Source: Owenia fusiformis (lineage: Eukaryota; Annelida; Polychaeta; Sabellida; Oweniidae). From it: a DNA stretch of 64,000 bases. The DNA is taken from NCBI GenBank assembly GCA_903813345.2, contig CAIIXF020000008.1, positions 36,048,867-36,112,866 on the forward strand. Reading direction: 5' to 3'. The number at the start of each line of letters is the position of its first letter. Positions within the stretch are counted from its first letter, which is position 1. Below, in pieces: positions 39,201 to 51,200 of this stretch. The notes beneath the pieces are model-generated. The model did no database searches, was not told the origin of the DNA, and saw only the letters and a program-made list of their open reading frames with translations. Position numbers and translations under genes: made by a program.

Positions 39201-42200
39201 ATTTTCGATAATCTATTCTAGTATGGAATGCATGTTTAATCATTATTACAATGCTGAATGGGTTGATAAATTTTTATCAGCTTTTTTGATTTGGTTTTTG
39301 GTTAGGCTAGATCAAAGGATAATCTCTTTGAATTTTTTCATATGAATTGACAGTCTTCATGAAATCATATTAGTACATTCAGAGTGAATACATGTATTTG
39401 ATTTTTGTATTCTATAAAACTAATACTAATTCACAGAAATATGACTTTTCTTTCTATTTCTCTATTGTATGCCAGAAAATCAACAAAACATGTAGTATTA
39501 GTTTGTTTTATGATATCACATGACCCACCAATAATATTCTTTTTATTAATGGTTCTTGTAGAAAATATTAATGATAAATAATCAAACATGGAACATATGG
39601 ATTGATTGATTCATGTTTTGATTTATTGTTTGATTGTATGATTGATGCATTTTTTATTTTAGGTTGTGCTGGTTTGGCCGTTGGACACCCATTTGATACA
39701 ACAAAAGTTAGTATACTTTCATTATAATAAAGCATTTAAAGTGGCACAAGAATTGGCTGAACATTTATGCAGTTTCACTACTTTCTGGGATGATTGCGAA
39801 ATACTTAACAAATATGCTTATGGTCTTACCTAGCTCACAATCAAAATGAACAAACATGTACCTCAACATTTATCAGGCTAAGTTAAATATATACATATCT
39901 ACTATCTTATCTCTTAAATTTTGTAAAAATCTTACGGTCATGTCAGTAAAAAAATATTCTATATGTTGCCAATAGAGGGCACCAATAAACAGTCCAGTGT
40001 TTGAAATCAAAGATGAAATCATTGTTAAGGAATTTTGAGCAATAGAGAAATGACCAAATTTTGCAGTTTCATTACATTATGGGACAAAACAAACAAGACT
40101 GACATATTCTTATACCTATTTAACAATCAACACACATATATGTACATACCATATTTAAGCATTTATCTAATGGGGCAAATAAATAAGATATTTTTGATTG
40201 GTAAATTATCTGTTATAAAACAAGAAGTGTGTTCGCTGACATCTGTGTAAACCAATTTCATTTATTTCAAATTTTTATTTTTTTTATTCAGTTTATTTTA
40301 TGACAAATTATCATATCAAAATACAAATACAAATAGCGGCTGTACTTAACAGTATTAATAGCCCCATTTAATACAAATTTAAGATACATATGAATTGGTC
40401 ACAGATTGTAAGATAACATACAGGTAGTGGAAAGGATGACTAGACATTTACACATCTTTCAGAAAGTTTTTTTCAAATTCTGCTTTGGGTTAAGTTTTAA
40501 ATGCTTCTATTAAATCTTCAGATGATTAGTAAGATTTCTATTAGAAACAGTTCAACTTCCCTGCATGATAAGAACATTGTCTCGACACAAAAAGTTACTA
40601 ATGATTATCAAAATAAAAAATAGCTAAAACATGATCGTAAATAACTTTCATTCCTCAGTCTAAACATGGCTTTTAAAGTTTCAACAGTCAACTCTGAGTG
40701 GATTTTCATGCATATTTCAAAAAATAATATTATTACAACATTAATATTAGAATAGTATGACAACAAATTTTAAATGTTTGCAGAGAAATATTATGTCAGG
40801 AGAAGACCTGTTTATTGAAAGAATACATGTATTGGAACAATTTGATCTAACCTCTTTGTGTTAAGCATCAATAGACTATTTTGGAAGTTAATTCAGTGAA
40901 TTTAGTCAATTTAATTTTCCTCACGACTTGCATCACTAGTAACTACAGTTTACTATTTTGAATGTATGTCGTAGGTTAATGTTCAAACGATCTGTGACTG
41001 CGTATAGATCGCATACATCAAACAATTAGCAATAAATAATCACGCAGATGTTTAAATCAAAACACAATAACTACGTCATAAGAACGTGATTGTATTTTGA
41101 ATGTACATGCATGTAGACTAGGGGAACGTTCAAACAATCTGTGACTGCGTAAAAATTGCTTTCGTCAAACAATTAGCAGTTAATAATCTCACCAAGGGGG
41201 GGAAATAATTGGTCAAGATTACTTATATTTTGCGTAAATCAATTTTAGAAAACATCTGTCAGCATTATAATTTTTTTACAAAAGAAATTAGAGAAAGTGG
41301 AGATATATCTTATTAGTAAAGATTATCTGCTGAAAAGCCATTTTTGGCTTGATTTTGATGGCTTGATGTTATCATCAGTAGCCATTTTAGTGTTGAATTA
41401 TCCAGGTGCTAGTTTTGAGTTACTGTAGATTGGGTTAAGTTGAAGCTTGCCTTATATTTGGAAAGGACGATTCTCGGTTTGGAGAACGACGTTCATCAAT
41501 CTAAATGAGCAGTATCCCTGCTTCGGACAAATTTGATTTTTTTTACATAATATAGATTTGAATGTCCTCTTTTGAATAGTCATAATTAATTTGGGTAATA
41601 TTTCTAGATTTTTCTCAAAAAAATATTAGCGCAGTACACTGATGAACTTCTTTCCCCAAATCGAGACTTGTATTTTATTAAAATCGGTCTAATTGAGTGT
41701 TATCCCTGCTCCAGACCAATTTGATATTTTTACATCTTGTAGATTTAAATGTCCTCTTTTGAATATTCATAGTTTAATTTGGGTAATATTTCTATATTTT
41801 TTATGAAAAAAAATTTTAGCCCAGGAGACTGTTCTCCAAACCGAGAATCGTCCTTTGGGGAAATATGGAAAAACACCAATTTACATCTTGTGCCACTCCC
41901 TGGATTTTTCATGGAATTTTGACCTGTGTATTAGTCACTTTTGGTTCGTTTTTACAAAATCAGAAAATTGGCGCAGGATAGTCAGTCTCCATTCAATTCT
42001 GTTGGAAAAAAATGAAAAAAGAAAGACTTGAGATTATAGCAGTGTTTACTGAGGTTCACAAAGCGCAGGTAAATCGCGAAAGTTGCACGGAACATAACCT
42101 GTTTGTAACCAGTATATGGAAGTTGTTCTGCCTGAGTTAGGTCCCAGCCCTAGTGTACGTTAAATTAAATAGCAGCCAATATGTCAAAAAAGGCAGAATC

Positions 42201-45200
42201 GCCAAAATAGATACATGTAGCCACAAAAATGCCCAAAATGGCTTAATCGCCAAATTAGATAGCCCCCAATATGCCAAAAATGATAAAATCGCCGAATTAA
42301 ATAGCATGCACTCAAATCAACCCAATCTGTCTTCAATACCAGTTTCGCCATTATTTGACTAATTCGGGTCGGAAAACATGGCAGGCAACCTAAGATAAAA
42401 AAAAATTCATTAAACTTAACAAATGAATAATTTAATGGATCAATTTTATATTTAGAGGACCCTTTGGCCTTTGACCTTGAACTTGTAATATGTTCAGTAA
42501 AATAAATTATTGTCTGTTCAATATAAGAAAATATTTTAATTTTTATGATTTTATACAACATGGGCTCTAATGGGAAATTCCCAACCTAAAAATAACTTTT
42601 TTATAGAAAATAAAAATTTCGATAGTGATCAACAATTATTAAACCTTAATTTTTTCTATAGATGCAATTTTGTATGTAGATATGATATTACTAAATATGA
42701 TATTACTAAATATGATATTACTAAATTTAGAATATTACTACTCGCATAAAATAAGTCACTTAATTGAAGAATACTCTTTGAGTTATAAAAGAAACATGTA
42801 TAATGGTGCAATTTTCTATATTTAACAGAATCAGAAAAGTAGGTTTAAGTCCACATCTACAGTATTTATTGTATAACACGATGATGAGTCAAAAATATCT
42901 AGGCTTATTAAGCATGATATATATAGCTAAAAATTACCCATGTTTTATGTAGAATGCTACGAAAATATTAAATTTTCAAGAAAATTTTATTAGATCAGTA
43001 TCTTTTTCTGTCACCATCAGAAGTGTTGACAAATTGTTATAGTCTCTAAATTCTTTTGTGGACAGTTTTTGGTGGTTGGTGTTCAGCATTCTGAATCTGT
43101 AAGAAATGGCAAGTGGTGACATTTTGCATGTTAATGCCTTGTCAAAGTTTGAGATAGAGTAATAGAGAGAATTCGCAACTCACTTTTAGCATGATTATTA
43201 TTCCCTTATAGGCCTAACATATAACTTATGAAGCGTTTGATTATAAATCGTCATCTATACGTAAGAATATCACACTTATGGGCGTTTAGAGCTATGCAAT
43301 AAATGATGACGTAATCAATTCTCTCTTATGATGCAAATATGTTTACAGGTTCAACTACAAACCCAACAAGGCAAGTCTGCCTATGCAGGAACATGGGACG
43401 CTATCAAGAGCATTCACCAACATGGATGGGTATGTATAGTGTTTACACTCCCCTCCATAAATTTTGAAACGGAAAGTCCCCTTTTGGATAACTTATTCTT
43501 TATATAGTATCACTAATATTGAGTCATTTTATGTTTGGCAATTTAAAAAAAATCATGAAATCATCATAAATATCTAAACTATTGTATATGAGGAATAAAT
43601 TTAAGATTCGAACAATGACAGGTTTAGATATATGTGATATCCAATGAAAGTTACCAAACTAGTGAAGGGAAGTGTACCTTTTTATCCTCTCATTTCAGTG
43701 ATTTTCCAAGCATGAGAGCAACCAGGTGTGCACCCTGCTCAATTTGTTATATGAATGCCATCTGGTTGAAAAAAAAATTTACCCAAAAGGATTAAATAAT
43801 GAGATTTTAACTTAGATTTTAACTTAAGATTCAGTGCGCACCCAGTTGAAAAAAGTCCATTCCTTAATGTTTAATGAAAATCCAAGTATGATATGTTTAT
43901 GTCATCAGTTAGAAAGTAACATACCTTGTTATTGCTAACATTTTTATGACTAGCTAGCATTTGGCTTCTGTCATTGCGTGCAAGCTTTAACATTTTGTTT
44001 ATTTCTATCATTTTGTTTTCATTTTAGGCAAGGGGTTTCTTCCGAGGTCTTGCATTCCCGTTAGCCTCATATGGAGTGGTTAATAGTGTGTTCTTTGGTG
44101 TCTATGGCAACACACTGCGTTGGCTTAACAGATCAGGTACAACATTTTATGTAGCAAAAAATATATTGCATGTTACTATTTTACAAAATAACATGACACA
44201 TTACCCCTAAATTATATGCCCTCGAATTATAAACTGAATTATAAACTACCCTTACATAATAAACTTCCACACATTATAAAATGCTTCAAACTGCCCTCAC
44301 ATCATAAACTGCCCTCAGGCTTGTATTATTAACTACAGTCATAGTCACACCGGAATAGCCTGACTACGGTAAAGTCAGATACTGTTGTCGCAAATGGCGG
44401 ACATAACCGTCGCTTCAACTGGTTAATCACTCGGTTCTCATTTCATGGGATTTCATCGTCGCTGATTCTGTGCATGCAGTAAGCTCTTGTGATAATTTAT
44501 CATATGAAATCCCATTTTCGAACAAATTGGGCCGTGAATCGCCACAATATAGCGTCTTCGATATCGTCAATGACAACGGAATCTGAATTTGAGTAATTTA
44601 GAAAGACAAGGGCATATGGTAATTACAGTGTCCGTTGTCCTGTATCTCATTTTGATCGGTTAAATTAAAGACTTTATTTCGATGGTAGAACATTATTAAC
44701 TATACAATGGGTATTAAGACACTTTGATTGGCTGTTGTTCCAAAGGAATTTAGTCTAGGTGCTCTATTATACATACAATTCATGAAAATCTAATTGAAGC
44801 GACGGTTATGTCCGCCATTTGTGACAACGGTATCTGACTTTACCGTTGTCAGGCTAATCCAGGGTGATAGTGCAAACAGCCCTTTCTGTATTGATATTAC
44901 CCTCACAATATAACCTAAGCTGCTCTGACATTTGAATGTCTTATGTTTTGCAGAAGATGATCCCTATCGACAACCAACATATCGTGATGTTTTCATTGCT
45001 GGATGTGTCGGTGGCGCTATGCAAATTATCCCAGCATGCCCCATTGACGTTATTAAGGTCGTTCTCCAGTCCCAGATCACCCATTCTACAGGTTTGGTTA
45101 TTTCTATTTATTACAAAGGAATATAATTGCACATAACATATAATATATAATGTATATAAACCTGCATAATCTTGACTCATAAATATTCTTTATCATAACC

Positions 45201-48200
45201 TAACCTGCTTAATGATTAAGTAATGTAAATATCAAAAAGATAGAAGTCGCTTTTTAAAAAATATTTAACTATATACATGTATATTTAGCTATAATATTGC
45301 TGCACATTTTAATATGTTAATCATGGGAGATTATCAGTGTTAAAGGCCCTGTAGAAAGTTTAAACTACTTTGGCTTATTTTGTATAAATACCAATTGTAA
45401 TCAAGATTTGGTATGTTTTCAAAAAGTGGGGTTTGGTTCGAAAATGTTTTGCCATCTTAATGATATCCTGGCTTTATCTTATGACAACATAATATTGTAA
45501 AGAATATATATATAAATAATTATTGATATATGTAGTAATGTATCCATCAAAATACAAACAAAACTCATAAAACACTTGTTTAACTCATAAAACACTTGTT
45601 TAACTCATAAAACACTTGGTTAGTTAGTGTATGTGAGTTACATCTGTTTTAATGTCCCTCATTTCAAAGTTCTTGAAAGAACATTTCCCTTCAGGTGGGA
45701 GCGTTATGAAAACTATATGAATTTACAAAAATAGATCCAGACATTGGAGAACATGTCTGATATAACCCATTTGCATCAAATTGTTGTTCAAATTGAAATT
45801 AAAAAAGTACTGCTTTCAATAATTCCCCATGGGCCATATAACTAAGGGTTACATTTTTAAAATATTTTTTACTTGTAAATTAAATTTTGGTTTAGGTTGA
45901 GAAAAGAAAAATGGAAAATAATTCATATTGAAGAGGTGAGATTTCCAGTGCATGAGAATGATTGCATTCATATTTAGCCTTTGGAGACTGATGGCATGTT
46001 GTTTGTTGTTGTATTCTGTTTGATGCTTTTAAAACTGTAGGCATGTTAGCTTTCAAATTTAATTCATACTTACAGTTTAGAAACAACTAACTTGTACATG
46101 TTGTATTGTCTTACTAAGAGTTTAGAAATTGTTAGCACGTTGGCTGAATTTGAGCAGGTGGCAATAGTCTGTGCTTGATAGCTTTTAAAACTGTTGGCAT
46201 GTTAGCTGTTCAAATTTAATGATTCATACTTACAGTTTAGAAACTGCTAGCATGTTATTTCTTGTGTAGTCTTACTAAGAATTTAGAAATTGTAAGCATG
46301 TTGGCTGAATTTGAGCAGGTGGCTAAAGTCTGTGCTTGATAGCTGGGTACTGACCCAATTCTGCAGCTATTTATTTTGGTGATTGGCACAATCTGTATTT
46401 TCTCTGACCCAATTCTGCAGTTATTTAATTTGGTGATTGGTAAAAATCTGTATTTTCTCTGTCATGTACATGATAAATGTACTTGAAGATTTGGCAAAAA
46501 TTGTCTGCACTAATCTATGTAAATTAAGGGATGGTATCAAATTATCAACAATCATGGAAAAACAAAGTTAAATTTGTTATGGTTTACCCCTCTCCTTCCC
46601 CTCATATAAAGTTTTTTAAAATGTTGATTAATTTGTCTTTCACTTGAATATTAAAAAATCAACACGCTAACGGAATCATCATTTACTCCCTATCCTCTAT
46701 TTCAAAACTGTTGATAATTTGACACGATCCCTAACCTACATGTATGCATGCAGGACTCATATATGCATACACCTAGTTTATGTTTGTATCAGGACAGCAT
46801 GAATTCAGGAAAAAACTATTCTTTAGGCCTTCATTAGATTGGCTTTGTGTAATGCTTGGTGTGTGAGTATAGTGACTTATCGAAATCAAGGTAAGGAACC
46901 CCAATTTAGTAATTTAGCATGACCATATTATACAGATCATTTACTTTTGGGTGGGTGCTTGGTGGTGTGATTTCATTATTATCTGCCTTGTTTATTTTTA
47001 AATTCAAGCACATTTTAACAAAAGTTAACAAAAATTTTAATGTTTGTATATGTGTACATATATGTGTATATACTCAATCGCGCTTGCTCAATAACAGATA
47101 GCATTTTAAAATATTTATGGGTTTTTGATCAGTGACAGAGTTTGCACCAAAAACAACAAAACGTACATAAGTTTAATTAAAAGGCAGAAATTGGTTGTAG
47201 TCTACACTGTGTTGTGTAGTGCACCGATGCTTTCATTTTGTGTCCCTTGTAATTGTTGGCCTTCTGCATTGCAGGAACCACAATTGGTGCAACAGGAACT
47301 GTGACAGCACAATATTACAAGGGGCCTTTAAGTTGTATGTGTGCCATATACAAAGCACATGGCATAAGGGGTCTTTACACGGGTGTCCAAATTCAAGCCA
47401 TAAGAGATATACCCGCAAGTGCAACATACTGGGTGACCTATGCATTCCTCTATAAGCACATACACCAACTGCCTCATGTTGATCAACATGGCCTCGTCGC
47501 AAGTTTCATTGGCGGGGGAATCGCTGGTATGATATCATGGGCCATTATTATGCCGTTTGATATCATCAAGAGTCGTATTCAAGCTGATTTTGATAAAAAG
47601 CTATATAAGGGAATAAGTGACTGTGTGAGAATTACGTATGCTGAAGGAGGTTGGCGTATATTTTTTCGTGGAATCGGTGTTACATGTTTGAGGGCCTTTC
47701 CTGCAAATGCAGTCATTTTGGTGGTGTATGAACAGTCATTGAAGGTGTTGACAAAAATGAAAAAGGACAGGGGGTAAATTGGAATGCTTGAGGATGGAAA
47801 GGTACCGTCCCAACAGACCCCCTTTTCTGCCCCCATCAGAATCAAACTTATTTAGCATCTAGAGTATCCTCACAAATGTACTTCACAATAATATTTCAAA
47901 ATTAGGTCAAATGATGAGCTAATGAGATCACTGGGTGCAAAAAGGTCAAGTTGGTAAAATCAATCTAATGATCAAGTAATTTCCTTAAACATACCTAAAT
48001 AAAATAAAATCACGAGTTAAACCTGACTTTACATTTGTTTCCATGGGGAATAGGTATCTTAATAGCCTTTGAGTAGTATTTACACCATACTTAACACAAG
48101 GAAAATGTTTGAAAATTTTCAGTCAAAATACATGTACTGGTATACTGTCAAAATATTGTATTGTAACATATTTGATATTAATATTCTAAAGCTTTGACAC

Positions 48201-51200
48201 AACATATTAGTATTTATTGAATTTCTATGGGTACCAATAGGTACAGTTGCTGAAAGTTGAATGTACAGTTTCTAAGGGGTCGGGTCAAAATATCAATGTC
48301 CATCAAAAAAAACCTAATTGATTTATTTAGGTCCAACCCCCCCCCCCCCTCCCCCTTGTAACAAAATCAAAAATCTTGAAAATTGAAATTCCTAGGAAAA
48401 CGAAAAAGTGTTTGACCCCCTCCCCCTAATGAAATTAATTATGTTTTTCGATTGACATCGATATTTTGACCCAACCCCGAACAGATATTTTAGTTATTTT
48501 AAAACTATTCCATGTCAGTATCACTATCCTTGGATAAAGGCAAGTCTTTGGCATCATGGAGAGAGTCACCTAGGAAAGCTTTTGAAAATTGATAGCCTTC
48601 ATGTCTGGCAACTCCCAAATAGGTGACATTGTATCCAAAATGGTGGCAGAAATGTTTTAGAAAAAATACCAAAGAAGTCCAAAAAACTATATGAGCTATG
48701 TTCTCCACCACTTTTTTTGCAACTGAAAATGTTGCCTAATTCAATTTTAGATCTGCACAGCTAAAAATAAAAGTGGTGGAGAACATAGCTCACAGTGAAT
48801 TGAATCAATGAACCATGGTTCTATTCAATTGAGAAGGGTAAATAATGGGGGTCTGGATTATAATCCCTTTTTATGCCACATATCATGCATCATCACACAT
48901 AAATCTGCTGGATACATTTCAGTAGGGATCACATGATGCATAATTCACTTAAATAATACTTGGAAATTGTTTTTAAGGCTTTATTTACTACATTTTCAAA
49001 AGAACACTAAATTTCACAAATAATCTGCCATGATGGGAGTGGTTACAGAAATGGGCCAGAAATCATATTTTTGTAAAAAATATTCACTATATTTTTTAAG
49101 AAAATGAAAAAACACATATCAGTCAAGAATATTCTGAACTTTTTTTTTCAAAAATCTATAATTGCGTTTTCATGAAATTTTCTAAGTCCTTAAAGGGATC
49201 CCAATAAGACTGTACCTTTTAAAGGAATGGATTTAATGATGAAAATATATGTAAGGATACAATTTTAAGAATAATGAAAATATATTAGACTGTAATAAAA
49301 GACATGTTAGAAGAGAAATCTTGAAATGCAAGAATATGAATTTAATGATGAATATGTACAGGGTGTTTTAGAAAAAAATGCAACCCACATACTTAGCAGT
49401 GCATCTTTTTAACCTATAGAGCTTGAAAAATGTGATGTATAAATATTGCATCAATAACTTAGAGAAAGTTGTTTTTAGATGGTCTAAAAGTAAACTGAAG
49501 TCTGGCAGTGATAGATCATTTCTCCTTATTCCGATAATCACCATTTTAGAGGGAGAGCAATATAAAAAAGGAAATTCCATATTTTGAAAATTCCAAATCC
49601 AATCCACCTTTTAATGTTTACCTATCTTGGCCTTTTTTGATGAACTAAACAAAACAGCGGGCATATATACTTTGACTTAAGCCATAATGCATAACCTATA
49701 GAAGTCTATTTTCTATGTACTGTCTTAACAATTCTACAAATGCTGCAGGTGACATTTTTGTCCTTTAGTCCTTGCACAAATCATCAGAGTGAAGTCAAGT
49801 ATTGTGCTACCTTTTACTATTGTAGACTTAATCATTACTTGGACTGTCAAAATGAACAATCAAAATACATTTCATGAAAAGGTTTATACTCTCCTATTTT
49901 GCAGTAGTGAAATAATTAAATCATGGTATGTGGTATATCATGAAGTGGTATGTTACTACAGGTGTAATAACTAGCATATTTACTCATGGTTTTGTGACGT
50001 TAACCTGTACAGTGTAGGTGTGTTTTGACGTAAATTATGTGTAATGTAACGTCTAAATAACATATATTTTAGTACAGTTGGTGTCAACATTGTGACTGCA
50101 CTACTTTTTGAATGCCCATCTATTCTGATGACCCAAGTACATGTGTTTCATGTTCACTTATTTTATCAGATTTGAAAATATATTTTACACAAGAAAAAAA
50201 TGTTGGCTGTTTTTATTGAAATGACACAAATATAATAATTATAATTAGTATTGGTTGTGTGACGTAAATTACATGTCCGTGTGTTTTGACGTAAATTTGA
50301 TAGTAACATGTAAATGAAATAATATTTTCGTGTAACAGGTTAATGACATACATGTCAAGAAGTTACCGGTTTATCAGGTGGCTGATTCGGGTTAATTAAC
50401 ATGGCAAGTATATAAGAAAGTTCCCTTATATTAAACTTGAATATTATCAGTTTAAATGGATCAATTTACATATAATTCTTCTCTGATTCGTGTCTGATAG
50501 TTATGCAAACGAAAATCTGTCCAGTAAAAGAAAATATTACCTGCCCAACACAAGAAGATATTTCACTTTTTGTGATATTTCACTTTTTTGGGTTAAAACA
50601 TGGGGTTATGGGGAATCTCTACGACCAAGAAGTCATTTTCAAAGAATATTAAAGGACGATTCTCGGTTTGGAGAACGAAGTTCATCAATCTAAATGAGCA
50701 TTATCCCTGCTTCGGACAAATTTGATTTTTTTACATAATATAGATTTGAATGTCTTCTTTTGAATAGTCATAATTTAATTTGGGTAATATTTCTAGATTT
50801 TTCGCAAAAGGATATTAGCGCAGTACACTGAAGAACTTCTTTCCCCAAATCGAGACTTGTATTTTATTGAATCGGTCTATTTGAGCATTATCCCTGCTTC
50901 AGACCAATTTGTTATTTTTACATCTTGTAGATTTAATTGTCCTCTTTTGAATATTCATAGTTTAATTTGGGTAATATTTCTATATTTTTCATGAAAAAGA
51001 TTTTAGCCCAGGAGGCTGTTCTCCAAACCGAGAATCGTCCTTTTCAAAGTTGGTAAATACTTTTTAAACCACATTATTAGATTCAATTTTACATGTAGAC
51101 TTTAAATATGATATCCTTTCAACTAAATTTTGAATATTAAATGAAGTGAATCAAGATTATTTCTACTTGCATATTGTTATTAATGTACGAGGGGTGATCA

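Noticed and set aside
42184-42561. 125-codon minus-strand frame in carrier intron 2
   Set aside because: It overlaps a degraded MITE with repeated words and shows biased composition without motifs.
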